The notes under the pieces: generated by a model | Database searches by the model: none | Seen by the model: the letters and a program-made list of their open reading frames with translations, nothing else | What the model was told of the DNA's origin: nothing | In this document: piece by piece, positions 24,553-39,500 of the stretch | Numbering within the stretch: position 1 is the stretch's first letter | Layout: every line of letters starts with the position of its first letter | Assembly (NCBI RefSeq): GCF_020382885.2 | Contig: NC_058506.1 | Span: 8,286,318-8,350,317, forward strand | Origin: Scatophagus argus | Taxonomy: Eukaryota > Chordata > Actinopteri > Scatophagidae | Direction: 5' to 3' | DNA length: 64,000 nt | Position numbers and translations under genes: made by a program

Positions 24553-27500
24553 TTAATTCTGAAGAAAGAAAACAAAATTATGAAAACAGTCAAAATTCGG
24601 AAAACAAGACATCGTTCAGTTCTTTACACGGGTAAAGTGCACTTGTGACAGATTTAACAGCATAAAAAGAAAAATACAGAATAAACTGTAAAATATGATC
24701 TCACCTCTTTTTTTACATTGGTCGCTGCTGACGGTGGCGGAGAGGTTGGTGGACTGCGCCAGAAGAGAAAAAGCAAATAAATTGCATGTCCATTTATGGT
24801 TTCAGCCCAGCAGACCACCCATGATCTGCCTTTAGGCCCTATACGCTGTGTTATAACATGTGCAGCTTCACTGCATCTCACACTGTGTGAGACCGTGTGA
24901 TGTCAAGTTTTAGGAATGTCCGACTGCTAACAGGTCAGACTGCGCAAAGAAAGCCTGGCACGGTGTCGGACTATGATGAAAGCAGACAAGAAAATGTTAA
25001 ATGCTTTAAGTTATTTTGTTTGCTTGCTACACTGTACAACCACCTGTTGTGATCCTCAGAGGGCTAATATCGACATAATATTCATACTCTCCGTTAAAAA
25101 CTAGACAGTGTGCTCAGAATGTCCAACTTCTTCAGCTGTGGGTTAACAATCAAATGTCAAAAGAGACTTTTGTAACATCAGCATATCCTCCCTTTTGGAC
25201 ACAGTAATGTAAACTGAGTGTAACTGATAAAAGGAGATTAAAATAAAGAAAGAGATCAACTCTCTTTGATAGCACTCCCACAAACTCTTCCCACTCAGGC
25301 ATTCTTCATTTACAGCCTTTCTCACTGTGTAGGAAGGACAGCAAGGACATTAACTTGGACCATCCAACTCATAAAAGAGCAGATGTGTGTGTTTCCACCT
25401 CCATAATTATCATCAATCATCAGTAGGAGTCTAGCGTGAGCCAAAACAGGAGAGGCCTAACGTAAGAACAGAATCAGCACACAGTGCGTGTGTGTGTGGT
25501 TGGGTTTGGAAATCCACCCAAAGGATTAAAAATCTTACGCTCAGTCCTTTCAGTTTTTGACTTAAAGTAATAATCTAATTTAATTAATTTATTAAATCTT
25601 TTAATAGCCATTCAATATAATCTTCACCTTCTGTTTTGGTTTTTATTAACTTTCATCTAAAGTTAAAAAAAAAAAAAAACACCCAAACACACATCTAATG
25701 TGAAACAAAAACAAAACAAAAAAAAAAGCTTTTACGTACCTGCCAATTTGCCTGGAGGCATTCTCAAAAAACTTTGTTTTAGAGGCAACACTGCAGAAAA
25801 AGAAGAAAAATGACACATAAGTATATAAGATTCTTCACTGACAGTCAACACATATTATTTGGTTTCCACACTTTCAACATCAAATTTAAGTACCCAACAC
25901 GGCATACACGCATTACCATCACAGCACCAAAACTTTTCATACTGAGAGCTAATCATAAAAAAAAAAAAGAGGCTTAAACACGTGGACATTTCTCAGCTGT
26001 GCTGTGCTACAGTGATGCACCCAGATGTGGGTCAATTGCCCCCCAAAAAACCCAAAAGCACTGCAAAAGTGCCCTGTTAGATGCCTTTTCAGTGGACAAA
26101 AAGTGATACGGTACCCACTGGGATGCCCTCCATCTTGCTTCTACATTAAATAGTTCTCTGTGTTTATTATTTTTTATTCCAGAGGTGTAGTAGTTATAAC
26201 ATCTGAGCCACACAAGAATTTTTTTTCTAAATTTATTTAAATTTATTTTATTTTTATGTTAACAGGGGTTTGTGACTGTTTAAGTACACTTTCACAAACA
26301 AAACTTTCACGGTCTCAAAGTCGCAAACAAAGGATTTCGAAGACTCTTGGTAGACCCATTTCTTTACCCGCTCTCCAGGTCACAACCTGGCCTTACATCT
26401 GCGTGGTACCACAAAAGCCAACAGCAGCCATGTTTTCTTATGTACCTTTTCAAAAGCAGATATGTGGACACAGCAGATAAAAACAGGTTGTTATTTTACA
26501 GTTGCAGACCGTCACGACATACGACCACAGTTGTATGGCAACGGCACATGCAGATGCAGCAACTCCTTCAAACTTAATACATCGTTGTTTTAAATGTTCT
26601 TTTTTTGCAACTTTCTAGCTGAAGCATGTAATATCTGTGTGAGAAAATGTATTCATGACAAATTGTGAGCCAGATACAACAAACCAGGCAACACGCTCAC
26701 TGTGTGGTCTCCAGTTTTGATCACGGAAACTACCAATGCCTTGAGGCCTGCTCGTCTTGACACACTACAATTTGCACGTCTGGCACCATTTCAAGGTAGC
26801 TTCAAGGTCTCTTGTTCTTAATAAAAACAGATCCAGCAGTTGAATATTTTCTGGACCTTTTGAACTTGCATTTTCATTTGCATATGTAAAAGTATCGATA
26901 AAAAGGTGGCAAAAAACTTTTGTATCTCTGAAAAGCACTTACTAGGATGTGGCTGTGGCTTCGCTGCTGGCCACACTCAGGGTCTTTTGTGGAGCGGGGC
27001 ATCTGGAGGGGGGTTCAGGAGGCCTGACAGGAGGTCTACAAATGGCATGTTTTTCTGTGGGCTTCGCTCTGTTGAGACCGTCCGAATCTCCTGAAAAACA
27101 AAAACAATACTAAAGCTTCATTTAGCAGAACTAAAAGCAATTAAGGAATTTGCAGAAAAGAAAAAAAATGTCAATGGCAAAATTAAAGACTAAAGGCTGT
27201 GATGGGTGAGGAGACTAGATAGCACATTTTGATGTTAACCACAATATGGATCTTCTGGTACAACAACAAAAGATCCGTGCAACGACATGCCGAGAGTTAG
27301 AGCTTTGTCAGGTATGTACTTTCTTGGGAAAATAAGAAGAAAACTACAAATGAGCAAACACAACGGTGGCTGCTTCATCATCCATCAGAAATGCTTACAT
27401 AGCAGCAATTTGACTTGCCACAAACAAGTTACAAGCAATACTTTATTTGAAATGAAATGGTGGAAAACTACTCACAGATGACTAAAAGCAATACCGGAGA

Positions 27501-30500
27501 AAACAAATTAAGAGGAAAAAAGAATGAATTTTGAATAATAATAAGAAGAAGAAGAAGAAGAAGAAAACAAGCAGATGATTTTCTATATCCTCTTCCCTTT
27601 TTTTTAAATCCTGTAACACCTGGGAGAAGTTTTTAGTAGGATTTAAGGAAACTGAGTCACATAAACAAAGAGGGATAGCCATACCTTCTCTGCTGGCTGA
27701 TGTGCCCTTAAGAGGTGGTCTTTTGCTCTGGAAGGATGGTACTCTGCTCACATAGACTCCTGAATCTCCATTTGCAGCAGCAGAAGAAGAATCTGGCTTT
27801 TGCTTTGCATCATCAGAGTCCAATTGTCGTTCCTGACGGTTAGCTGGTCTGGGCAATAACACTTGTCTCGGAGGAGGCTCTCTTGGAACAAGTGGAGCAC
27901 CGCTTACAGGTTTGGTTCGCTGCAGTGGAACGGGGCTCACTGAAGCTTCCCTGTCCAGGACGGAGCTGTCGTTCTGGCCATCTGAAACAACACAGCCATT
28001 AATGCACGATACTGGATACTCAGAGTGGACTCAACAGCTACATTGAGATAAAGACAGTGATGCTCTTGCTATCTGAGTAGCTCAAGGCTTCAAATGTAAA
28101 TGTTTTCCACTATGAAATAATACAAATTATCTTGACTGAGCAAGATGAAAAGAAAAAAAAAACCTGAAGGTCACATAATAATACAGCATGCACATATGCC
28201 AAAAACTTTCTCAAATTAGTAACACAACAGACAGCATAGCATTTCATTGGTTTAGGATGATGCAGCCGTGGTTATGTGGCTATACCAAGTAGTAAGTTAA
28301 ATATCACAGGGAGGACAAGCAGCAGATGCTCCAAATTTCTCTGCCACAGTGTATGAAAGGATGGAGACACACCCACTTAATGAAGGGTTTAAACAGACAG
28401 AAAATTACATGATTTAGACAGAGGCACTGAAAAAAAGGACTAATGAAGATTAGATGAGTTTATTAGTACTTAAAATAAAAAAAAAGTACCAGAGAAATTC
28501 AAATTCATCAACTATAAACCAGGAGGTAATGAAGAATGAAGAAAGACAAGAAATAGATTTTGATTTGACATTTGTTGACAAACAAATGTATGGCTCCACA
28601 TTTAGAACTTGATGGACACACACTACAGTAAATTACATTTTTATGTACTTCAGAAAATGTTAACATTAACAATGTTAACAATGTTAATTTCTGGAATATT
28701 AAAAAAAAAAAAAAAAAAAAAACATTAAAAATAATCTACTGTATATTCAGCACAGACAGGATGGGATAATGATGAGGAGGATGATGATGACAATCAGGCC
28801 AAGGGAGGGTGATAATTACTCTCTGTGTGCTGGAAGTGGTCGTGACTAAGAGCTTGATAAACACGAGGTGGTCGTTTGGAGATTGTGATGGGCTGCCGCT
28901 TCCTCGGGGTGATCCGCGGAGGAGGGACAGGTGGGGCGGTGCTGTCACCCGGCATGTAACTGAAGATCTGTGATCACATACACAAAAAAAAAAGGTTTCA
29001 GTGACACTTAGGTTCAGTAGCTGCTATTCCAACTACATGCAGCCTTAGTTGAATGGAGTGCTAAACATGAGAGAGCAGAATAAACAGCTATTTTTATTTA
29101 CACTGACCTTCACACAGGTCGAGAATTACCGTGGGTCCAGTTATATATTTAATGCCATTAGCGCCAGATCAGGAGCTAATTGCTCAAATATCTCGAGATA
29201 ACAAAGCTAGTATTCTTGTGACAGTGAGATAATTCATCTCATTATCTCAAGAAAAAAAAAACTTGGTTTCACAAAGATATCATGAGAAAACAACTTCTAA
29301 ACAACTTTTACTTCTAATGTTCAGCAGATGTCAGGAGTGTACAGGCAGCATACTGACAACTGTAGCAAATGCTTTAAGCTGAAAATATCAGATCAAAGAG
29401 AACCCATTATTGATCAATGCATCAGATCATTCTTCCATCTTATTTAAATACAAACTTTATTATACCTTCCAAAATCCAAAATCCAAATCCAAAATCTAAG
29501 TGTGGGTAGTCTCTTTTCCCTTTGCTATTGAGAACAATTTTGGTTGTAGCCTATTGGACAGTAACAGGTCTGCTTTAGGTTGACCACATTATGTAATGCC
29601 TATCGTTTCATTCTGGACCGAGTCCACACTTTACACAATAAAGTATTTTCAGTTCCTCACCAGTATTTATTAAATCCATCAGTCAGTTGACATGGCATAA
29701 CAAACACTCTATACAGATAGAGCACACAGTTTACTTTCAAACTCCCAAACTCTGAGAGCAGCATGTGTACATCACGGTCCTCTCTTGTCTCATGAAGTCA
29801 TTTTCTCATTATAAATTATTAGATGAAGAAGTAAGAATTTTGTTTTCTCAAGATAATGAGATAAATTAATACTCTGATGAGAAAACAAGCTTTGTTATCT
29901 CCAGATAAAATAATGAACTCACGATCTCGAGATACTGGCAGTAAAAAAAAAGATAACTGGACCCACGGCGGGTCTTGGCCTCCGTGCAAGTGGAGTCAGT
30001 ACAAAAACCAAATTTGTGATTTAGTTACTACTACAGCAAACACAGTAAGAAGGACTCAATTAAAAGTTCAATATTTTTAGGAAATGCACTTATTCTCTGA
30101 TTTTTGGTCACATGAGTTTGGAAACTTACCTTTTTGTAGTACTCAATCAGAATCTCTACGACTATATTTTGGAACTTGATATCCAACATGGCTGCCACAG
30201 TATCTTCCTGTGCTCTCATCAGTGTGGGTCCGAAGACAACGGCCATGTTTGAAGGAGTCATCAGGTTTTCGTCACTGTGACTGCACACGCTGTGAACAAA
30301 CATCAAGCTCAGTAGCTTGCACTGACACGCTAACGGTAACGCACAACAACGTAGGCTGGCACGTACTTGACCAAGTGTTTAATAAGCATCTCCAACATCT
30401 CCCGATTCTTCTCTGGTAGCTTGTAGGTAAGTGAATGAATCTCACTCAGCCGAAAGTCCAGATTATCGGACTCTGCCATACAAAGACAACACATAATTAC

Positions 30501-33500
30501 CCAATGGATGAATCTTAAATAAGGTTCCCGTTGTACAAGATTCCAGCTAGACAACAGAGATCTCTGATATTTCTTTGGTTTTCACATGGTTTCATTGAGA
30601 TAATGCTGGCAAAATTCACTGAAAACATTCATTATGAAGAAAAGGTACAGTTATACATAGAGATGAAGTGTATGGAGTCAGGTGTGGCCACACACCACAA
30701 TAGCACAGCATGAGGAGCCCCCATTCACCTACTGTAGGACCTTTCCAGGGAACTGTGGCCAACAGTTGTCCTATTGTAACAGGCTGACAGAATGAGGCTA
30801 ATGCTGTTAAACTCATTGTTCTCTCCGTTTTACAATGATGTTGTGTGACAGATTAAAACAAACAGCAGTGAGGATTTCTTTTAGTGTCTTCCAGACTGAC
30901 CCAATGAAGCACGTTAAAACTGCTGAATCTGCAGTCTGCACAGCACTTATGGACAAAAGCCTTCTTCTGTATCTTACATCTGAGCATCTGTCTTATACTT
31001 ACAACATATTCTTAAAACCAAGAACACACTTAAATTACAAGTGCAGACAATCAATTTTATACTTGTTGTCATCTTTGCAAAAAGAAAACATGTGGACAAC
31101 ATAAATACACATGGAGAAATAATTCTCCTTATGGCAAGCTAATATGTGGGGACATGTTTTAGGTGAAAGCGCAAATCAACATGCAAGTTTGCTAACGCCA
31201 TGGTTTTTTTTTTTTTTTTGTCAAGGGAATGTTGTGGGCAAAACTTTACACTGTGAGAGAAACAGCAGATTGAGTATGAGACATGTCAAGACAGTAGGTC
31301 TGGACCTGACAGTGTACTGACACAAACAAACAAAACATCATGACTTACTTGCAGCACATATGAGGTCTCTGTGTAGACCGTAGGTCATCAGAGGTTCAGA
31401 CAAGCTCCTGCAGATAAATACAGCCATCCGTGAGTAAGTGCAAGGTCACGGTGCAGTATAACTCACAACTCACCACAAGAAAAACAAAAATGTTGTGATT
31501 TTTAATTAGTTCAATTCTTTTGATTTGATTTTATGGAATTATATGAGTCCAGAAAAAAATTGTGCAAAACTTCAAATGAGTCAGACTTGAGACCAATTAA
31601 AATGAAATGTATTTATAATTACTTCATCATTATTATTAGATCAGAATTTTATTTCATTTATAAAGGAACTAATACATAATAAATTACAACAGCATGAGTC
31701 ACAGACCTGGAACTACACAGTTTTAAACAGTATTTTCCACAAATGATTTTCTTACTCACATGTATCTGCCCCCTTACAAACATACCTGAGGTAAAACTTC
31801 AGTGCACTTGCAATGGTTTTAACATCTCCGTCGCTGCTGTAGAGATCCACATCTCCTGGGTTTGTGGAGTCTAAGATGGAGCAAAACAAACAAAACTGAA
31901 AACCGGATGAAATAAGAACCTTTGGCTGATCACAGTAACTGGCTAGCTGTGACATGTGCTTGCCATAATTAAATGATAAGCAATATGGAGCCAGGAACTC
32001 ATTAGGGTTAGAGTTACAATAACTGGAAAAATTGCATAAAAAAAGTGAGAACAGGCTTTTACAAAGAAGACATTTTGACAGACCACAGGAGGAGTAAATA
32101 ATAAAATGAGTGATGGCTGCATTCCATTAAACTGTTTCAGTTTCAGGGTTCTGATGTTGCACATGTTGGCTCACTGTCATGGCTTGCTGGGAATACAGCC
32201 ATCGTTAATGTTTTTAGTAACACCGGTGCTTTTCCTCTTGTGACAAGTTGAAATTTGTGGAAGAAGTATTCACATTATAATTTAAGTGGCCACTTGGGGG
32301 CAGCAGAAACAAGCTGTAAAAACACCAGCATGTGATCACCTTTCCATCCAATATTCACTCTCTTGTAGCTCTGTTTTTGGGCTCCACCGTCTCCTGAAGG
32401 AGATATCTGGCTTGTCATCTGATAAAAGCTCAACCAGGTTAGTCACTAACTTGTTTGCCTGTTTGGTGGGCTTATGGAGCTTTTTCACTGGAAACAAAAT
32501 TATGCCTTTAAAGCACTAAAGTTGAGCTGGAAAATAAAACAAATGTGTTCTACAAAGACCTGTTGAGCTGAGATGAGGAGCAAATACGGGTAATCATTAT
32601 CTGTGGTTGCGACACATCATGCACATTCTATTTCTAAAACTACAATTTATAGCATCCAGAGCAGGTCCACTGTGTGTCAGCCGCCTGCTGACGTTGCCTC
32701 GTCCTTCATACACGCAAGCTTCACAATAGTTGCAAAACCTGTTGTGTTGCACAGCACGGCAGACTAGTCCGAGTGAAGAAACACAATGGGTGGACAGATG
32801 TAGAACATTTTCACAGGCTTATTCTCTTACCAAAGAAGGCATTTAAAAGCTTCTGCACTTGGATGTTGCTGCCAACTGTTCTGTACACTCCTTCTTGTGT
32901 GACTCCTGTGAGGAGCAGAAGGGGGGAGGTAAAAGGAGAAAAGGGGAGTGTAATTTGGACAAATACAGAGCAGTGGAAATGTACCACATGCATCTCCTCA
33001 GAGCCTGCAGGAGTGAAGATACAGATGTGCTTCCCTGATTATAAATGTTGCATTCAACCACTTGGTTGGAAACCGAACAGATCATGACTCACATTAGATG
33101 TTTATGGATTGAGTGCTTAATTCCATCCTTGTAAGATGAATCACCATACTGGAGAAACATATTTTGAATGTAGAATTATATGGTTACATCTGACTTGAAG
33201 ATATTGGGCCTTAAAGTTTTAGTATGCATGCAGAGAGGAGGATTTGTTAAAGAAATAAGAGGCAAAAATCAGTCTTTACAAACATCTGACAGGCAGGCTT
33301 TAACAGTGTGTGATAAAGATGTGATAATTAAGGGTCTGTCTCATCTGAAATAGTCTATTATTATTTAAGACTGTTAGAATGGTAACGAAGGACATTTTTT
33401 TCCCTGCGAGCTGCCTGCAGGTGGGGCAGCATGTAACCTACGACTCAACTACGCCCCCCTCAGGTTAACTGACAGAACTAAAGACAGCTTTAATGAGACC

Positions 33501-36500
33501 CTTTACCTTTAGTTTCAACATAGTTGATGCACTTTCGCACAAACTTGAATCCAGTTTCATTCAGTTCCACTGTGGTAGTGAAAGAGACAGAAAAAGTGAG
33601 TTGGTTTAACAGCAAACAATTATTTTAGGACAAAACAAGATTACAGATACATTCAGTGAGATGTAAAAATTAGATATTTTGGCTTCAAACATCAACATCA
33701 CATCTTAATGCTGGGGGTACTGACAACTGACTTACTTTCAGCTTGCTTGTGAATTGGGGAATGATAGATCTGAAAGGAAAAAAAGCAAAAGGAAACTGAA
33801 TACTGTGAAACAACATTAAAATCCATGACTGGCCATGAATATTCTGCTGTTATTTCCATTTGGATAAAGTGAAAATGAGTGGGGGGAAAAAACACAAAGC
33901 TACTCCGCTGAAACCATCTTCCCAGATACATTAATCGTTTCCCATAATCCTACAGATTACAGGCAGACTACAGGCATAATTTTCTATTTTAAGTTGTGAA
34001 CAGCATCAAATTGGAAGAATACAATAATAATGAAAACAGAGAGAAAACAGGATGGGGGGAGAGAATGTGTGTCTTGTTAATTGGTAGACAAGGACTTCAC
34101 AGCACGGGTGACTGTTGTGGTGAGAAATAATGCTGTCACGCACTGATGTTGATCCACACCTGATAATAGAAAGGCTGCTACGTTTTTCTGTTTCGGAAAA
34201 AAATGACTCAAAATCTGTTACTGTGAAATGACAATTAGTTTTTTTAATGAAAATGAGATCACATGGTAGCTATGCTTTAGAAGTGAGAAATATCATCTGT
34301 GGATACAAAGATAATGAAGCTACCATCAGAGGAAAAATTTACAGACCACTGTTTGCCAATATAAGAATGATTGTTTTCATTTCTGTGGCTAAAACAAGAA
34401 TGGCCAAAATGTGCATCCAATCATTTTTTTTCTTTTTTCCTACACTTCAGTGCCAAATGATTCAGCGGAAAGTGCACAAGAGGGGGCCGTGAAGTGGTCT
34501 GCAAACTTAGCATTACATTTGTCATTTTGACTCATTGGTTCATGCATATGACTGGACAAATTTGCCAAAAGAGCAACATGCAGGAGTGCAATGGACAAAC
34601 TGGCTGCCTGCAGAGAGAGACTGTCAGAATCATCAGCCTGCTATCAGAGCTCATTGGGAGGTTTCTCTGATATTAAGGCCAACATGCATGTGAGAAGCTG
34701 GATATTTGTCATTTCTGATGGGGGAATAACTTGAAAATGAATCTATCACTAAACCACTGACTGATTACTTTTCTTGACTAACTTTACTTATTTAAATTTT
34801 TGCAGCTCTTGTGTTTACTCTAAGTGTTTGATACAAAAAACTACACTGACTCAGTCAATTAAATATACAAGACAATGCAAAGTTTGGTACTCAGCAGACT
34901 GACAGTAAGAGCATGAGGAAGTGTCAAAAGGCACAGTATTTATGGAAACATCCTGAGGTGTAACACATTACAGCATGCACAGACACGTTGCACCAGGAGG
35001 CCCATGTATGCTAACATAAAGTCCCCATCACATGACTAAAAATAAGCACCGCTGCACCATATAGTTCAGCTATTCAAGGGGCCTGCAGCAGCATTCGGGG
35101 TGCAGAAAAGTCAGAGATTATTCTGAAAGGACACCACAGAGCTGATCCTAGTACAGACTGAAAGCTCAACGTCTCTGCGGACCTGGCAGCAGTGCAGTGC
35201 AGTGGATCTTTGCTTGAGAATATTTGGGCAAAGTGTGTGGAAAAGCTCTTGTGAAATGCAGAAGTCATTATGAGGGAAGTTGTACAGGAAGAGGGCATTG
35301 AAAAGCATGCCTTCTGTTACTCTCACATCCTCTGATCGTGACATTTATTTGTTTTGTCCACAACTCATCTGTCACCAAACCTAAAGCACCTGATATGAAA
35401 CTTATCTGAAGAACAAAATATTGCTTAAAGCTACAACCAAAGGAGAAGTCAGCAACATTTTGCTAATAAGGCGATTTGGTATTGCTTTCCTTGCATGAAA
35501 GCTGCTGAATACAGAGACAGAGACCGTGGGAACAGCAAGATCTGTCAGATCCAAACATTTGGCAGTTTTATCAGGGACGAATCCATTAACACCTAAACCT
35601 AATCATAAAAGCAAAAATAAAATCACTAACAGTGTGAACTCAGCCCTGCTGGAGGAGGCTACAGAGACTAACCAGAAGTCATGATTTAGTCACACTGATG
35701 CATAATGTGCCAAACAAGCTTCATACCATCCCTCATACGCCTGTCAAACAGCAGCCAAAAGGAGATCATCCATGCCTGCATCCTGCAGTGCTTAACACAT
35801 GTCAAATGTGAGCATTTGACAGTGAAGATAAAACACATTTATTTTGGTGGAACCCAATTAAGAAGCTGTAAATGAGTGTAGCTTATTGCCAATTAGCTTG
35901 CTTAACCGGCCGCCAACATTTAGAGGCGGTGTGAGTGATTATGGAGAAAGAGATGCCAATTGTTGAGTCTCATTCCCAGTTCGTCAAATACCAACATGGA
36001 AGGAGATCAGCACCGCAGCCAGTAGCCACATCAACCCTCCCCCCAGCCCTCCAGCAGCTGAGTCCATATTGCATTACAGATAGTTTGGCAGTAAAGCAGT
36101 TTAACAAAAAATATACATAGGAGAAGAACATTCTCCTATGAAGAAGAGGAGAAATGAACTCACAGGCTCTTTTCCATCCATGGCCTGCATCCACAACTTC
36201 CTGTCTCCCTCCGAAAGAGCCTGGAAAGTGACGGCTGTATTTCTACGGAAACAGTAACAGATCCCATCAAAAGGCAAATGTTGCAATGAAATTATTCAGT
36301 CACAAGACACAGGGTTAGAGCATCCTATCATCTTTAACATTTAACTGGTTGTATTACAAAAGATACAAATTATACAAGCAAAGCAGGAAATCCAAAATAA
36401 CAAGAACACCATGAGAACAAAGACTCTGAGCATCTCTGACAACTGAATCCCGTGTGGTAACGATGGAGGCATTAATGGAGATGAATAAGACAAGCAATGA

Positions 36501-39500
36501 AGGGATGATGAAATTCAATTATTACAATCTGTCTACTACAGAAGCAACAAAATCCGCTGCCAACTTTTGCAACTTGTAGGCTTGTGAATCAATAGTTAAT
36601 GGGACAATGGGTGTCACGAGTTTAAAGCTCTTTCTGCCAAGTGCACTAATCAGCTCTAAAAATCTTAAAAAGATTCTTGTGAAATAACTTTTATATCAGC
36701 TCTAATGTTTGGGATGGAAGATCCAAATTCAGGTCTATGACTGAAGCTCTCACATGTCAGTATGGCAAATCAGCGAATCAAACGCTGGCCTTCATGGGAT
36801 ATAAAGACAACTGATCCAGGGTATTAAGAGTAGAGGAACATGTAAAGCCTGCAGGATTATTCACTGTTCTTTTGCTCCTTCCAAGAAGGTCCAAGGTCAG
36901 GGTCAGGCACCAGCATCAGGAGCATTTCAGGCTGGCCCTAAAAACATCTTGAGCCCCCAACATTATCTCCTTCACTAGACATGCACTGCCACCTTCAGTT
37001 TATCAAACAGCCAACTCCTTATTATGTTGTCGTTCCCTTCGCACACTGGCACAAATTAGTTGCTCAACATTCAGAGACACTTGCAAGCTCTTAATGCATA
37101 ATTCAAGCAGCTTTTAAACCTTTAAAACGCCCCGTCGACACGAGTATTTCCACATATTTCAAGAAGCTGGAACATGACAGAGCAGCCTGTGGCTCAAGTG
37201 TCTATTAAAATGCATTTCGTGAACTGAATGGCCTGCTTATATAAATATGAGCTTGTTGTGTTCCTTCCCCTGAAATCACTGAGTTTGCCATCTGTTTTTC
37301 TGCGCGCACCCGTTGCTTAGGGATTGTTTGGGCTACAGTCCATTTAGCCCTCACACTCTGTCCTTGTAAGCCACCTGTTCACCTGTTTATCCCACAAGGC
37401 TCTCGTGTTGCCTCATCTCACACGTTGTCACATTTGTTTGCGCTAACCTCTCGCTTGTTTCCACGTCAAAGCAAAAGCGCTTGTCTATGGAGTCTGTCTT
37501 CCGGCGGACGCAGGAATTCACTGTCAGCTGCATGGGGCCCTGCAGGGGAAGTTGAAAGAGTGGCTGGTATGTGTGATGGAGACCATGACAGCAGAGCAAG
37601 CAGTGCGGGCACATAAACTTGAGTGATATTTTGTGATGTTTATTTCTTTGCTGTGAAGCACCTGTTTAGTTGTGGGCTTCTGTTCACAAGGCACCATGAC
37701 CAGCAGCCTCCCTTCCTTGTGATATTTGCAGTAATATTTGACCCATGACACACCCAAAGCCCCTGTTGGGACAAAAAAATACATTCAGGCAAGAGGCCAT
37801 AAAAGTATCAATTATCTTCGATATACACCTAGTACACTTACACTTCTCCTGACTGTACAGATAACCCTCCATCGGCAGAACACTGTGCATTTTACAGATC
37901 TGCGACGGGCGTTTCATCCTTTTCATCAGCTCCTCCATCTCCTCGCGAGTGCTCTCGTAGTGGTTTCTTGTCTGCAGGAAAAGACCCGACAGCACTTTAG
38001 ACTGTTATGGACGTCCAATTACAGGACATTAACTCTCACTAATGGCATCGTTTGTTGCCAATAACACCACTTACGTTCTGCAAGCTGAGCTGCAGCTCTT
38101 GCTTGTAAGGCATGAAGTCCTGAGTCATCTCCACAGTCAGGTTGTTGAGAGTAAAAATGCTGTGAAGAAATGCCAGCACCTGTCCAGGCAGAGCACCAAT
38201 GGTATACTTAAAGACTGCTGACATAAAGAACATACTGTTGGACTACTGAGACTTGTTTTGTTTTGTTCTGGGGTTTTTTTACAGGTCAGCAAAAGAGAAA
38301 GAGTGGGAGACCACAGGAAGCACTCACAGGCTCCACCACATCAAACTTCTTCCTGTCCTGGACCTGATGGATCTGGTACACGTACTCCACAGACGAGTCG
38401 TAGAAGTTAACTCGCTCTTTGTCCAGGAGTTCATCAGCCTGTAGTAAAAGAGAGAGAGAAAAAAAAGGAAATTTCAAATAGTGGCCTTTTGTCGCTCTGT
38501 ACATTTCACTTCTGATGAGTACGTGTTGTACGTCACCTCTTGAAGCTGACTCTCTTTTTTCTTGGCAGAAAGATTCAGGTGTTTGTCCACCTGGGAGTAG
38601 TATTTTTCACTCTCTTTCTCAAACTTCTTTTTCTTTTCCTACGGGAAAGATGAGTTAATTGTGAAAATGTAACATGTGATCAAATCTGCCACAACCTGAC
38701 TGTAAGGCAAGTTCCCTAAAAAATGGACATTTTGCTAGATGCTCCATCCTCCTCATGAACTCAACTGATCTTTCACTCTTCATTTTAGAACATTGTTCAC
38801 TCACATGCACTTTGACACTGGAAAGGACAGGAGACATTTTTCTTTTACAGAGAAACCCTGATTTCTTAACCCGTATATCGTTTTGTTGAAATCAATGGTT
38901 AGTCCTTTAAACTTCTGAGCAAGCCGCAATGTTTAAGCTTCATTTAGATATTGGAACAAGAAAAAAAAAAAAAAGACACATTCAGATATGTAGAACACTT
39001 CTATCATGATATGTTTTTACTATAAATTCATTTTATTACAGTAAGAGGCTGGTGTATAAATACACACCAGGGAAAAAAAATGTCTCTTGTGTTCACCAGA
39101 GCACAACCAGAAAGAAATTCAAATGGCAGTAAGACACCCTGCAGTGTTTCCTGAAGACTTTTAAAGTCAAACAAAAAGCTGGAGCACAAAGGGGCTCACA
39201 TTAGAAAAAACATGAACTGTTCTCAACTACAGGCAGCTTTCATTTCAGTAATAGAATATTAAAAACTCTTTCAAAAAGGTATGAGAATAATACGTTTGTG
39301 GTTCACCAACTAAATGTTTCACACATGCATGTATGTATAAATATATTTGAGGAAGCAGCTTATAACACCCCAGGGGGATGGACAGGAAGTTATTGTTAGC
39401 CTTATGATAATTTGACGCTGCGTGCACAGAAGCAGTTCAGACAGAACCGACTTCGTTCACACGAATGAGCCAAACTTCACTCACAGAGCGGCAGAATCAG

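Noticed and set aside
36164..36242. Acceptor AATACAG for OPHN1 exon 11
   Set aside because: It breaks phase with exon 10; CCGTAG ending at 36243 keeps phase and the conserved ALSE segment.
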